This document shows positions 39,208 to 48,440 of a DNA stretch of 64,000 nt, piece by piece. Source of the stretch: Patescibacteria group bacterium UBA2211 (lineage in GTDB: Bacteria; Patescibacteriota; Minisyncoccia; Minisyncoccales; Minisyncoccaceae); assembly GCA_002327845.1 (NCBI GenBank), contig DCUP01000006.1, positions 1 through 64,000 on the forward strand, read 5' to 3'. The translations under genes were made by a program, and so were the position numbers. The notes under the pieces were generated by a model, which made no database searches, was not told the origin of the DNA, and worked only from the letters and a program-made list of their open reading frames with translations. Every line of letters begins with the position of its first letter. Position 1 is the first letter of the stretch.

Positions 39208-40398
39208 ATGCAAAACTCGACTAAAAACATTGTTGGTTTGATCCTTATATCTCTTTCTTTTGTTGCAGGATTCTATTACCATGAATTTATCTTTCAAGAA
39301 TATTATAAGGCTGCTTATTCGATAGATGGAATTGATTTTTCTTTATTGAAGAAAGCTTGGGATCAAGTATCAACTGGCTACGTTGATCAAGAAAAAATCG
39401 ATAAAACCAAAATGACCTATGGTGCAATTTCCGGAATGGTCAATGCTATTGGAGACCCTTATACAGAATTTTTTAATCCAGAAGAAGCTAAAAAATTAGA
39501 AGAAGATCTTGCTGGAAGCTTTGAAGGAATTGGATTACAATTAGGCATTAAAAATAATCAAATAACTGCCATTTCTCCAATAAAAGGAACTCCCGCAGAA
39601 AAAGCTGGATTAAGACCAGGAGACATAATTCTTGCCATTGACGCAACGTCTACTTCTAATCTATCGCTTGATGAAGCAGTTAATATAATTAGGGGACCAA
39701 AAGATACTAAAGTTGTATTAACCATTTCAAGAGAAGGAACAGAAGTTAAAGATGTTGAGATTATAAGAGCAGTTATCAAGGTTCCTTCAATGGATTACGA
39801 AATAAAAGAAACTGCTAGCGGTAAAATAGCCATCATTACTCTTTACCAATTCTCAGATTCAGTTTATCAAGATTTTAAAACTGCCTCTATAGACATTTTA
39901 AATAATAATGTTTCAGGAATTATTCTTGACATGAGAAGTAATCCTGGAGGATTAGTTAATCAAGCAACAAGTATTGCCGGATGGTTCTTAGAAAAAGGAC
40001 AATTAATTCTCAGTGAACAGGACAAAAATGGAGAAAAAACAGAATTAGTATCAAACGGACCATCAAATTTTGCTTCAGTACCTCTTGTTGTTTTAATTAA
40101 CAACGGAAGTGCTTCCGCTTCAGAAATATTAGCCGGAGCACTGAAAGATAATAGAAAAGTACCAATAATTGGAGTAACTTCCTTTGGCAAAGGAACTGTT
40201 CAACAGATAATTAATCTTGATGATGGCTCGAGCTTGAAAATTACTACTGCTAAATGGTATACTCCCTCAGGAGTCAGAATACAGGATACTGGAATTGAAC
40301 CAGATATTAAAGTAGATTTAACACAAGAAGATTACGAACAGAACAAAGATCCTCAATTAGAAAAGGCTTTGTTAGAAATAGAAAAAATAATAAAATAA
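39208..40398 (+). CDS. C-terminal processing peptidase, S41 family
   Basis: 396 residues: N-terminal membrane helix or signal (about 7-24), a PDZ domain (about 100-185; GIGLQLGIKN, AGLRPGDIILAID) and the S41 protease domain with catalytic Ser in NGSASASEIL (near 304-313) and Lys in FGKGTVQ (near 330). Ser-Lys protease acting outside the cytoplasm on envelope proteins, CtpA/Prc type. Directly followed by rplI. Confidence 0.92.
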   Translation: MQNSTKNIVGLILISLSFVAGFYYHEFIFQEYYKAAYSIDGIDFSLLKKAWDQVSTGYVDQEKIDKTKMTYGAISGMVNAIGDPYTEFFNPEEAKKLEEDLAGSFEGIGLQLGIKNNQITAISPIKGTPAEKAGLRPGDIILAIDATSTSNLSLDEAVNIIRGPKDTKVVLTISREGTEVKDVEIIRAVIKVPSMDYEIKETASGKIAIITLYQFSDSVYQDFKTASIDILNNNVSGIILDMRSNPGGLVNQATSIAGWFLEKGQLILSEQDKNGEKTELVSNGPSNFASVPLVVLINNGSASASEILAGALKDNRKVPIIGVTSFGKGTVQQIINLDDGSSLKITTAKWYTPSGVRIQDTGIEPDIKVDLTQEDYEQNKDPQLEKALLEIEKIIK

Positions 40399-40399
40399 T

Positions 40400-40852
40400 A
40401 TGAAAGTTATATTATTAAAAGACGTCCCTAACACAGGGAGAAAAAACGACATCAAAGAAGTTTCCCCGGGTTTTGCTAGGAACTTTCTAATTCCCAAGAA
40501 ATTAGCTGTAGTTGCTGACAATGAATCTTTAAAAAAGCTAGAAATTAAAAAGAAGGTTGAATCAGAAAATGCAACTAAAGAATTAAAAGAAATCGAAGCT
40601 ATTGTCTCTAAAATTGATGGACAAGAAATTGAAATCAATATTAAAGCGGGAAAAGAAGGACAACTTTTTGAATCAGTCAATAAACAAAAAATTAGCGAAC
40701 ACTTAAAAGAAATGGGATACAATATAAACAAAGAAGATGTTGTTTTAGAAACCCCCATTAAGGAAGTAGGCGAATTTCCAATCAAATTAAAATTTGATCA
40801 TAATTTAGAAGCAGAAGTAAGGATAATAATTAAAGGTTCCGAAGAGAAATAG
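40400..40852 (+). CDS. rplI: Ribosomal protein bL9
   Basis: 150 residues: MKVILLKDVPNTGRKNDIKEVSPGFARNFLIPKKLA is a textbook L9 N terminus, followed by the long connecting helix (about 45-75) and the C-terminal domain. Some candidate-phyla lineages lack bL9, so its presence helps place the organism. Confidence 0.97.
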   Translation: MKVILLKDVPNTGRKNDIKEVSPGFARNFLIPKKLAVVADNESLKKLEIKKKVESENATKELKEIEAIVSKIDGQEIEINIKAGKEGQLFESVNKQKISEHLKEMGYNINKEDVVLETPIKEVGEFPIKLKFDHNLEAEVRIIIKGSEEK

Positions 40853-40884
40853 TTTTTATTTCTCTTTTTGATTAATATATAGAT

Positions 40885-42519
40885 ATGGCATATTACATTT
40901 TTGTTGCTGGTGGAGTCATGAGTAGCGTAGGAAAGGGAGCAGCTACCGCCTCAATTGGAAAAATACTACAAGGAAAAGGATTTAGAGTTTCGGCTATTAA
41001 AATTGACCCATATATCAATGTTGATGCTGGAACTATGAACCCCATTGAACATGGAGAAACTTTTGTTACTAATGACGGAACTGAATGTGATCAAGATGTA
41101 GGAAATTACGAAAGATTCTTAAACATTAATTTATCAACTGATAATTATATGACGACTGGAAGAATCTACCAGGCTGTCATTCAAAAAGAAAGAAATCTTG
41201 AGTTTAATGGAAGGTGTGTAGAAGTGGTTCCTGATATTCCTAATGAAGTAATCTCTCGAATTGAAAAAGTAGCTAAAAAAGACAAGGCTGATTTTGTAAT
41301 GATTGAAATTGGAGGAACAGTAGGAGAATACCAAAACTTATTATTCTTAGAGGCAGCGAGAATGATGAAACTTAAATATCCCAAAAAGGTTCTTTTTACC
41401 TTGGTAACATATTTACCAACTATAAAGACAATTGGGGAAATGAAAACAAAACCAACCCAAACTTCATCTAGACTATTAAACGAAGCGGGAATTCAACCTG
41501 ATTTCATTTTAGGCAGAGCATCTGTTCCACTAGATGAACCAAGAAAAAGAAAGATATCTATTTTTTGTAATTTAGACCCTAAGGATGTTATTTCCGCCCC
41601 CGATGTTGATTCAATTTATGAAATACCTATTAATTATGAGAGAGAAGGATTGGGAGATAGAATATTAAAGAAATTAAAATTGAGAGCCAAAACCAGAGAC
41701 ATGGAAGAATGGGATAAGATGGTTGATACGATTAAGAAAGAAAAAAAAGATATAAGAATTGGAATTGTTGGAAAATATTTTGAATCTGGAGAGTTTTCTT
41801 TAACTGATTCATATATCTCTGTAATTGAAGCAGTAAAACATGCTGCTTGGGCGAATAATAGAAATCCAGATATTCACTGGCTATCAGCTCAAAAATTTGA
41901 AACAGGCGACAAGAATGAATTAAGTAAATTAAAAGAATACGATGGCATTATTGTTCCTGGTGGTTTTGGCACAAGAGGAACAGAAGGGAAGATTAAGGTA
42001 ATAGAATATTGTAGAAAGAATAAAATTCCTTTCTTGGGCTTATGCTTAGGCTTACAATTGGCGACAATTGAATTTGCTAGAAATGTTTGCGGAATCAAGG
42101 ATGCAACTTCTAGAGAATTTGATGCTAATGCTAAAAATCCTGTAATTGATTTAATGGAAGAACAAAAGGATTTAATGAAGAAACATAATTACGGGGGAAC
42201 AATGAGATTAGGTACTTGGGACTGTAAAATCAATAAAGGAACCAATAGCTTTAAGGCTTACAAAAGCGAATTAGTCTCAGAAAGACATAGACACAGATAC
42301 GAAGTCAATAATGACTACAGAGATTTATTAGTTTCTAAAGGATTGGTAATTGGAGGAATTAATGAGAAAAAAGATTTGGTTGAAATTATTGAATTGAAAG
42401 ATCATCCTTTCTTTGTTGCGGTTCAATTCCATCCAGAACTTAAATCAAGACCACTAGTTCCACATCCATTATTTAAAGAATTTATAAAAGCAGCAGGAAA
42501 CAAAAAACCAGAGGCCTAA
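40885..42519 (+). CDS. pyrG: CTP synthase
   Basis: 544 residues, full length. Synthetase domain with GGVMSSVGKGAATASIGKIL at the N terminus, and a class I glutamine amidotransferase domain (about 290-540) with the nucleophile Cys in FLGLCLGLQ (near 380) and the His-x-Glu in FHPEL near the end. Converts UTP to CTP with glutamine ammonia and ATP. Confidence 0.98.
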   Translation: MAYYIFVAGGVMSSVGKGAATASIGKILQGKGFRVSAIKIDPYINVDAGTMNPIEHGETFVTNDGTECDQDVGNYERFLNINLSTDNYMTTGRIYQAVIQKERNLEFNGRCVEVVPDIPNEVISRIEKVAKKDKADFVMIEIGGTVGEYQNLLFLEAARMMKLKYPKKVLFTLVTYLPTIKTIGEMKTKPTQTSSRLLNEAGIQPDFILGRASVPLDEPRKRKISIFCNLDPKDVISAPDVDSIYEIPINYEREGLGDRILKKLKLRAKTRDMEEWDKMVDTIKKEKKDIRIGIVGKYFESGEFSLTDSYISVIEAVKHAAWANNRNPDIHWLSAQKFETGDKNELSKLKEYDGIIVPGGFGTRGTEGKIKVIEYCRKNKIPFLGLCLGLQLATIEFARNVCGIKDATSREFDANAKNPVIDLMEEQKDLMKKHNYGGTMRLGTWDCKINKGTNSFKAYKSELVSERHRHRYEVNNDYRDLLVSKGLVIGGINEKKDLVEIIELKDHPFFVAVQFHPELKSRPLVPHPLFKEFIKAAGNKKPEA

Positions 42520-42538
42520 ACCCCTGGTTTCTTTTTAA
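42505..42538. terminator. Terminator between convergent pyrG and rpmA
   Basis: ACCAGAGG and CCCCTGGT stem overlapping the pyrG stop, followed by TTTCTTTTT. Confidence 0.7.
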
Positions 42539-42539
42539 T

Positions 42540-42818
42540 TTATTTAGCGTCTACATTCACCACCTTGGTTAATCTCTGTGAACCATCAAATATCTTTTTT
42601 CTTTTAGTTTCAAAAGAAACAAGGCCGTCTTTTACAGCGTAGAGAGTATTGTCTTTACCCATCTTGACATTATGTCCAGCGATAAATTTAGAACCTCTTT
42701 GACGTATGATAATAGAACCAATTTTAGCTTTTTGGCCTTCGAATAGTTTAACTCCTAAATATTTTGGTCGGGAATCTCTTCCCAAGCGGCTTGTACCCGC
42801 GGCTTTGGTTGTTGCCAT
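42540..42818 (-). CDS. rpmA: Ribosomal protein bL27
   Basis: 92 residues: [29 protein letters not shown]. The flexible N terminus that reaches the peptidyl-transferase centre has Thr-Thr where His-Lys is common. [28 protein letters not shown] is conserved. Stands alone here instead of next to rplU. Confidence 0.96.
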   Translation of the reverse strand: MATTKAAGTSRLGRDSRPKYLGVKLFEGQKAKIGSIIIRQRGSKFIAGHNVKMGKDNTLYAVKDGLVSFETKRKKIFDGSQRLTKVVNVDAK

Positions 42819-42884
42819 TTTGACTCTTTGTCGATTTTACCTTAAGATATATGTATTAAATCGGCAGTTATTATTAACAAAGAA

Positions 42885-43070
42885 ATGGTAACAAAAATAT
42901 TGAATTTTGTCAAAGAAAACCAAGACAAAATAGTTCTTGTTATGTGCATACTCCTAATCTCCCTTTTATGCTTTTCTTTAGGATATATCTTTGCTAAAAC
43001 TCAAGAGAAACAGCCAATAAAGATAATAGAGGGAAAGAGTCTAATTTTAATACAAAATGAAAATTCCTAA
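42885..43070 (+). CDS. Hypothetical single-pass membrane protein (61 residues)
   Basis: A basic N terminus, one membrane helix (about 15-37) and a short tail. No family recognised. Its end overlaps uppS by 14 nt, so it is probably cotranscribed and translationally coupled with it. Confidence 0.6.
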   Translation: MVTKILNFVKENQDKIVLVMCILLISLLCFSLGYIFAKTQEKQPIKIIEGKSLILIQNENS

Positions 43071-43752
43071 TCACGTCGCAATCATCCCGGATGGCAATAG
43101 GCGCTGGGCCAAGAAAAGAAATTTAGCTACTTTTTTAGGTCATGAAAAGGGAAGTGATACTTCAGAAAAAATAATCGAAAAAGCTTTAGAAATGAAGATT
43201 CCATATTTAACAATCTGGGGTAGTTCTTTGGATAATATTTTAAAAAGATCTAAAAGCGAAGTAAATTATCTTTTTAAAATCTTTGAAAAAGAATTTAATA
43301 AATTAGCTGAAAATGAAAAAGTTCATAAGAATAAGATAAGGGTAGAGGTAATAGGGAAGTGGAGAGAATATTTTCCTGAATCAACGAAAACTGCAATTGA
43401 AAACGCAATTAAGAAAACAAAAAAATACGATAAATATTTAATTACTTTTTTAATGGCTTACAATGGAACTGATGAAATGATTGACTGCATTAAAAAGATA
43501 AAGGAAAAGAGGGGAGATGTAAATGAAAAAACCATTATTGAAAACCTTTGGACTAAAGATTTACCTCCAGTTGATTTACTAATCAGAACTGGATGCGAAA
43601 ACGATCCTCATCTTTCTGCTGGTTTTATGATGTGGCACACCGCTTACTCTCAATTATATTTTACTAATAAATATTTTCCTGATTTTAAAGAAAAACAATT
43701 TGAAGAAGCAATAAAAGATTACTCGGAAAGAGAAAGGAGGGGCGGAAGGTAA
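43057..43752 (+). CDS. uppS: Isoprenyl (undecaprenyl) diphosphate synthase, cis-type
   Basis: 231 residues. HVAIIPDGNRRWAKKR (about 6-21) is the diphosphate-binding motif, with GHEKGSD next, and DLLIRTG near 178-184 binds isopentenyl diphosphate. Makes the C50-C55 lipid carrier for peptidoglycan and glycan export. Pro replaces the usual Met before DGN, as in some distant family members. Confidence 0.92.
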   Translation: MKIPNHVAIIPDGNRRWAKKRNLATFLGHEKGSDTSEKIIEKALEMKIPYLTIWGSSLDNILKRSKSEVNYLFKIFEKEFNKLAENEKVHKNKIRVEVIGKWREYFPESTKTAIENAIKKTKKYDKYLITFLMAYNGTDEMIDCIKKIKEKRGDVNEKTIIENLWTKDLPPVDLLIRTGCENDPHLSAGFMMWHTAYSQLYFTNKYFPDFKEKQFEEAIKDYSERERRGGR

Positions 43753-43756
43753 TTAA

Positions 43757-43784
43757 TTGACTTTCTATTATTTTATACTATTAT
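43757..43784 (+). promoter_or_regulatory. Promoter of the 185-residue protein gene
   Basis: TTGACT (43757-43762), 16 bp, TATTAT (43779-43784). Confidence 0.6.
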
Positions 43785-43821
43785 ATATCCAGCCCATAAC
43801 AATTAAATGGGAGGAATAATA

Positions 43822-44379
43822 ATGGTGTTTTACTATCTACCCTTACAAGAAAACAGGATGAATTTCAGTGGAAAGCGTCATCCAACTTTCGAAAAATACA
43901 TAGTAAAAAATGACATTGGAATCCTTGTTCTTTACGACGAAGAAGGTGATTTCAATGAGAATGCCATAAGAATAAACAATTACGGAGTTCACGATACTTG
44001 GACCATTATTGAAGCGGAAAGCGTCACAGAAGCAATTAAAATCTTCTACAGCTCATATGAAGGAGCAAGTATTGGAGGAAACAAACTAAAATCCAAAGCC
44101 CTGCAAATAGATAGGGGAAGGAGAATTGTTAAAATTCCTTATTGTAACTTGATGAAAAAAGACGGCGACAGCAGATTCTTTTGCGGACCAGATGGTCTCT
44201 TTGGAATGTGTGTTCTGGGAGGAGTTTCAGATCTTCCAGACGGGGAATGCGCAATGAGAAAATTTTGCCATATCAGCGCCTTCAATTTTTCAAAAAAACT
44301 TCCCAAGGGATACACCTTAAGGAAGATAATCGTAGACAATATTGTTTACGGCTTTGCTGATACGGAGGCATTATGTTAA
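43822..44379 (+). CDS. Hypothetical 185-residue protein
   Basis: No family recognised. ATG 43822 is preferred over 43807 because GGGAGG (43809-43814) lies 7 nt before it. Soluble, mixed alpha/beta by eye, with six Cys mostly in the second half (including CGPDGLFGMC and a later Cys-x7-Cys), which might bind metal or form disulfides. Own promoter, strong SD and terminator, with G+C-richer codons than neighbours. Confidence 0.6.
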   Translation: MVFYYLPLQENRMNFSGKRHPTFEKYIVKNDIGILVLYDEEGDFNENAIRINNYGVHDTWTIIEAESVTEAIKIFYSSYEGASIGGNKLKSKALQIDRGRRIVKIPYCNLMKKDGDSRFFCGPDGLFGMCVLGGVSDLPDGECAMRKFCHISAFNFSKKLPKGYTLRKIIVDNIVYGFADTEALC

Positions 44380-44389
44380 AGAAACAAAC

Positions 44390-44420
44390 AAAAACCAGTA
44401 ATATTTTTTCTGGTTTTTAT
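44390..44420 (+). terminator. Intrinsic terminator
   Basis: AAAAACCAG and CTGGTTTTT stem around an 11-nt loop. Confidence 0.75.
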
Positions 44421-44425
44421 TAATA

Positions 44426-44454
44426 TTGACAAGAATATATCAATATTCTATAAT
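44426..44454 (+). promoter_or_regulatory. Perfect consensus promoter, leaderless gene
   Basis: TTGACA (44426-44431), 17 bp, TATAAT (44449-44454). The ATG at 44462 is 8 nt after the -10 box and no SD precedes it. Confidence 0.8.
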
Positions 44455-44461
44455 ACTAATA

Positions 44462-44881
44462 ATGACGGTAATCGCCAGAGACCCGAAAAGGAGAGATATC
44501 ATCTCTCGTAAAAAGTTTAGCGTGTCGAACAATGGCTTTGTTCCGGTCAACGAAATCCCAATGGATTCAAGACGGAAGAAAGACTGTCTAAAGGGAATAA
44601 ATAAATTCCCAATGGACAAGCACCAGACCCTTCAGACTATCACAAGAATGAAGGAGATGCTGCTCAGTGGCGACATTCGTCCAGCCATGGACGAAGTCGT
44701 AAAAAATGGCATCGATACATTCGGTGCATCCAATGTTATAGCTCTGGGAATACTAGAGTATAACAAAAACTTAAATTTGGAGAGTATGTTTCCAGAAATA
44801 AAAACATGCTCTCCAAAATTTTTACAAAAAGACAATGGGGGAATAATACTTGACAGGCCACAAAGCCTGATATATTATTAA
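44462..44881 (+). CDS. Hypothetical 139-residue basic protein
   Basis: Not recognised. Arg/Lys-rich N terminus (RDPKRRDIISRKK), then two helices (about 55-95) and a disordered tail. Soluble; nucleic-acid binding is conceivable from charge only. Start chosen because the promoter puts the transcript start at this ATG. Codons resemble those of the isolated genes at 38381 and 43822. Confidence 0.55.
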   Translation: MTVIARDPKRRDIISRKKFSVSNNGFVPVNEIPMDSRRKKDCLKGINKFPMDKHQTLQTITRMKEMLLSGDIRPAMDEVVKNGIDTFGASNVIALGILEYNKNLNLESMFPEIKTCSPKFLQKDNGGIILDRPQSLIYY

Positions 44882-45158
44882 ATCATAAACGTCGGACAAT
44901 GTAGGTTAAGCGACGTTTCAGGGGGCTCAAAAACCCGTGTTACATATATATCGCTGTTTTACACGTTTTAGCCCTAAAATCACGACCCTTTAAAATGCGT
45001 TTATAGAAATCATTTGATAACTACATCATCTATATTTATTCCCTAAAAATATTTTTGTAAAAAAATTTAAAAATTAAAAATAAAATGTTTAACAATGAAT
45101 CAATGTTTTACGCTTAAGCTCTAATTTACGTTTCTACAATAATAATGATCATTTACTC
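44882..45158. other. Structured intergenic region before the recombinase
   Basis: No gene seen. AAACGTCG (44887-44894) pairs with CGACGTTT (44911-44918) without a T run. GGGCT (44922-44926) and AGCCC (44970-44974) enclose CGTGT/ACACG. The rest (45000-45158) is A+T-rich and carries no obvious signal. Confidence 0.45.
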
Positions 45159-46118
45159 ATGCAAAAATCTAATAAATCAATCATAAAACATATTCCTGAC
45201 TTCTTAGACTATTGTGAAATAGAAAAAGGTCTATCTGATAACACTCAGAAAAATTATGGACGCTATTTAAAAAAATTTACTGATTGGCTAAAGGCCACGA
45301 AAAAAGAAAATATGTTGCCGCATGATTTAACTCCTGAAGAAGTTTGGAACTACAGATTGTTCTTAGCCAGATTTAAAGATTCAACTCATGATAAACCTTT
45401 ATCTAAGCTGACTCAGAACTATTATTTAATCGCCCTACGATCGCTTTTGAGCTTCTTCACTGATAAAGATATCATCTCTTTACCGGCTGATAAGATACAA
45501 TTACCTAAAGATGCTAAAAAAGAAAAAACGGTAAAGTTTTTAACTCTTGATCAAATAGAAAAATTATTACTTGCTCCTAATACCGAAACTAATGACGGTT
45601 TACGTGACCGTGCTATTCTAGAATCACTTTTCTCAACCGGATTAAGAATCGCTGAATTAGTTGCCCTTAATAAGGAGCAGTTTAAAGCTTTAAGTGATAA
45701 GAAAGACCTCGAACTTGGCATCATAGGAAAAGGTAAGCATCCACGTACTGTTTACTTCTCTGAACGAGCCCTAAATTGGGTCAAAAAATACCTTAAAACA
45801 CGTGATGATGATGACAAAGCTCTCTTTATTCATTATAGAGCCAAAACCTCCTCAGAAGGCCGTTTAACGGCTCGTTCGATAGAAAGAATCGTTAAGAAGT
45901 ATGCCACTTTAGGCAATATTCCTTTCTTTACCACTCCGCATACTTTAAGACATAGTTATGCTACAGATTTACTTGGACAAGGAGTTGATTTAAGAACTAT
46001 TCAAGAATTCTTAGGACACAAAAACATTGCCACAACTCAGATATATACCCACGTAACTAATAAGAGATTAAGAGATGTTCACCGACAATTTCATAGTGGT
46101 AAAAATATGAAAAACTAA
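45159..46118 (+). CDS. Tyrosine recombinase, XerC/XerD-like
   Basis: 319 residues: SAM-like N-terminal core-binding domain (about 8-105) and catalytic domain with all key residues: Arg in STGLRIAEL, Lys in GKGKHPRTV, HTLRHSYAT, His in LGHKN and the nucleophile Tyr in TQIYTH (near 298). Most likely the housekeeping recombinase that resolves chromosome dimers; no phage or transposon genes are near, so an element integrase is less likely. Confidence 0.88.
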   Translation: MQKSNKSIIKHIPDFLDYCEIEKGLSDNTQKNYGRYLKKFTDWLKATKKENMLPHDLTPEEVWNYRLFLARFKDSTHDKPLSKLTQNYYLIALRSLLSFFTDKDIISLPADKIQLPKDAKKEKTVKFLTLDQIEKLLLAPNTETNDGLRDRAILESLFSTGLRIAELVALNKEQFKALSDKKDLELGIIGKGKHPRTVYFSERALNWVKKYLKTRDDDDKALFIHYRAKTSSEGRLTARSIERIVKKYATLGNIPFFTTPHTLRHSYATDLLGQGVDLRTIQEFLGHKNIATTQIYTHVTNKRLRDVHRQFHSGKNMKN

Positions 46119-46373
46119 TATCACCTACTCCCCTCTAAATATGTTATAATATATATGTCGCACAATATTAAGTATCACATTAAAAACTTGCTAAAATTTA
46201 AAAAGAGAGTATAATAAATTTAGTACACCAAAGGAGGTGATTTTTATTTCTTTGTTTGAGCTGTTTGTCATAATTCGCAAAAACGAAAACACAAGACCGA
46301 TATAATTCGGCTAAATCATTCTCATTTTATATGGAAGATAATATCTTCCGAATCTTACAAAAATTGCTCCGCT
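46119..46373. other. Intergenic region after the recombinase
   Basis: Holds a weak dif-like stretch at about 46139-46166, a promoter TTGCTA (46188-46193), 16 bp, TATAAT (46210-46215), a very strong SD AAAGGAGGTGA (46230-46240) followed by a possible 17-19-codon ORF to TAA at 46303-46305, a palindrome GGAAGATAATATCTTCC and a terminator-like TCCGC/GCGGA stem at about 46366-46382 at the end of tpiA. Confidence 0.4.
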
Positions 46374-47096
46374 TTAGGCGGATTTTATTAATTTCAAAAA
46401 TTCATCAGCCTTAAGAGAAGCCCCTCCAACTAAAACTCCATCCATCTGTGCTTCTGTGATGTATGAGTTAACATTACTTGAATCAACACTTCCACCATAA
46501 AGAATTTTAATTATATCTGAAACCTCTTGATTAAATTTCTTTGTTAAAAATTCTTTAATAAAAGCCCTCACCTCTTTAATGTCTTTTATTTCAGCAAACT
46601 TCCCTGTTCCAATTGCCCAAATTGGTTCATAAGCTAAAATGATTTTTTCGGGACAAGAAACATTATCTAGACAAATATCTAATTGCTCTGATAATACTTC
46701 AAAAGTTTTTCCTTCTTCCCTCTCTTCCCTCTTTTCACCAATACAGAGAATTGGGATGATTTTAGATTCTAAAACTTTAATTAATTTAGAATTAATTTCT
46801 TCATTGGTTTCTTTAAAAATATTTCTTCTTTCCGAATGCCCCAAAATAACATATTTAACTCCCGAATCTTCTAGCATTGAAATAGAATTTTCTCCCGTAA
46901 AAGCTCCTTCTTTTTCAAAACAATTCTGAGCACCGAATGAAATCCTATTATCAATTAAAGAATTAATAAAAACAGAAGGAGGACAAATAACAACTTCTTC
47001 CTCATTAATTCCATTAATTACTTTTTCTAATAATTCTTTTGCTTCTGATAAACTTTTAGGATTACATTTCCAATTCGCAACAATTAATGGTTTCAT
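46374..47096 (-). CDS. tpiA: Triosephosphate isomerase
   Basis: 240 residues. ANWKCN (Lys10), the catalytic His in GHSERR (near 92) and Glu in AYEPIWAIGTG (near 160), then YGGSV. Interconverts DHAP and glyceraldehyde 3-phosphate. Lies 7 nt after galT and likely shares its transcript. Confidence 0.97.
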   Translation of the reverse strand: MKPLIVANWKCNPKSLSEAKELLEKVINGINEEEVVICPPSVFINSLIDNRISFGAQNCFEKEGAFTGENSISMLEDSGVKYVILGHSERRNIFKETNEEINSKLIKVLESKIIPILCIGEKREEREEGKTFEVLSEQLDICLDNVSCPEKIILAYEPIWAIGTGKFAEIKDIKEVRAFIKEFLTKKFNQEVSDIIKILYGGSVDSSNVNSYITEAQMDGVLVGGASLKADEFLKLIKSA

Positions 47097-47103
47097 ATGT
47101 TTA

Positions 47104-48087
47104 TTATTTTTGATTTCTTAAAAATGAAGCTTGATCTTCAGGATATATTGATGGAATTTCCATTTGTGCTCCCATTTCAAACCCAGCTAAAGCTGCCTTT
47201 CTTGGAAAAACAGAAAAATACCAATGGAAGTTTGGATATTCTTTATCTAGGGGGGCGGTATGTAAAAAGAAATTGTATGAAGGATTATTTAATCCTTTAT
47301 AAAATTTAGAAAGTATTTCCTTAAATATTTCTGCTAAACTTTCTTTTTCTTCTTCCGTGATTTCTTCAAATCTTGAAAAATGTCTCTTAGGGGTGATTAT
47401 TGTTTGATATGTAAACTTAGGAGCAAAAGGAATATAAGCTATGAAATCTTTATTTTCAAATACAATTCTTTTTTTAAATTTCTTTTCTTCCTTATTAGTT
47501 TTACATCTAAGGCATTCGTTATTTTTTATAAAATAATTTTCATGATTTTCTAATACAATTCTAAATTCTTTATCAACTAAAGGAATGGTTAAGATTTGAG
47601 AATGAGGATGTGTTTGGCTTGCACCAGCTTCTTTTCCATTGTTATGAAAAACAACGACATTTTTTACAAAGTCATAATCTTTAAACTCAATGATTCTTTC
47701 TTGGTAACAATTTAAAACTTCTTTAATTTTATCTAGCGGTAACAAAGCTAAGCTTTTTTCATGGTCTTTGGTAACAATCAATTCATGGAATCCACCAGAT
47801 TTAATTTTAGAATAAATATTCTCTTCCATCTTCTCTTTACTTTTTTGAAAAGGAACAAAAATAGGATATTTATTAGGAATAACAACTGTTGTCCAATTTT
47901 TTAAATCTTTTGTGTCGCTTCTCACTCCATTTGAATAAACTAAAACAGGTTTTTCCTGTGTTTCAATACTGCAAAAAGGACAACCTATAATTGCTTTCTT
48001 TTTTAATCTATCGGCACGAATTGGAGAAATGATAACCCAGTCATCACTTATCGAATCATACCTTAATTCCGTTTCTTTTTTGTTCAT
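47104..48087 (-). CDS. galT: Galactose-1-phosphate uridylyltransferase family
   Basis: 327 residues of the HIT superfamily: zinc-type CPFC near 36, GASQTHPHSQI (HxHxQ nucleotide-transfer site, near 148-158) and the second-half IITPKRHFSRFEEI. Transfers UMP between UDP-glucose and galactose-1-phosphate. Some homologues act on other sugar phosphates or as ADP-transferring enzymes, so the substrate is inferred. Confidence 0.88.
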   Translation of the reverse strand: MNKKETELRYDSISDDWVIISPIRADRLKKKAIIGCPFCSIETQEKPVLVYSNGVRSDTKDLKNWTTVVIPNKYPIFVPFQKSKEKMEENIYSKIKSGGFHELIVTKDHEKSLALLPLDKIKEVLNCYQERIIEFKDYDFVKNVVVFHNNGKEAGASQTHPHSQILTIPLVDKEFRIVLENHENYFIKNNECLRCKTNKEEKKFKKRIVFENKDFIAYIPFAPKFTYQTIITPKRHFSRFEEITEEEKESLAEIFKEILSKFYKGLNNPSYNFFLHTAPLDKEYPNFHWYFSVFPRKAALAGFEMGAQMEIPSIYPEDQASFLRNQK

Positions 48088-48175
48088 ATAAATATTCTAT
48101 CATTTTAAGTTATTTTTTACAAAAAAAGACAGGCATTAATTATCTTTTAATTTTTTAAAAAATAATCAATACCCG

Positions 48176-48436
48176 TTAATAAGAAGGTTCGAATTCGCCC
48201 TGGACTCCAATAGGAATCACTTCTTTGAAAACAGGTTCTTCGTTGAGAGAAGATTTTCCCACAAGAACCCTGTTTCCACTACGGAAAGTGTATCTTGGAG
48301 GAATTTTAATTTCTTCGACAACTTGTTTGGGTATATATATACCCGAGAATTTTGAAAGAATTAAGGTCTTCTTTTGCTGTTCAGTTGTGAAGGTGTCTGT
48401 GTTGTCGGCTGTGTGTGAAACCATTTGTTGCACCAT
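48176..48436 (-). CDS. Hypothetical small protein (86 residues)
   Basis: No family recognised. Thr/Gln-rich N terminus, then a basic, beta-like C-terminal part (about 35-86). Start is uncertain (48445, 48436 or 48424); 48436 fits a promoter whose -35 is inside the preceding terminator and whose -10 (TATGAT) ends 5 nt before it. Confidence 0.5.
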   Translation of the reverse strand: MVQQMVSHTADNTDTFTTEQQKKTLILSKFSGIYIPKQVVEEIKIPPRYTFRSGNRVLVGKSSLNEEPVFKEVIPIGVQGEFEPSY

Positions 48437-48440
48437 AAAA

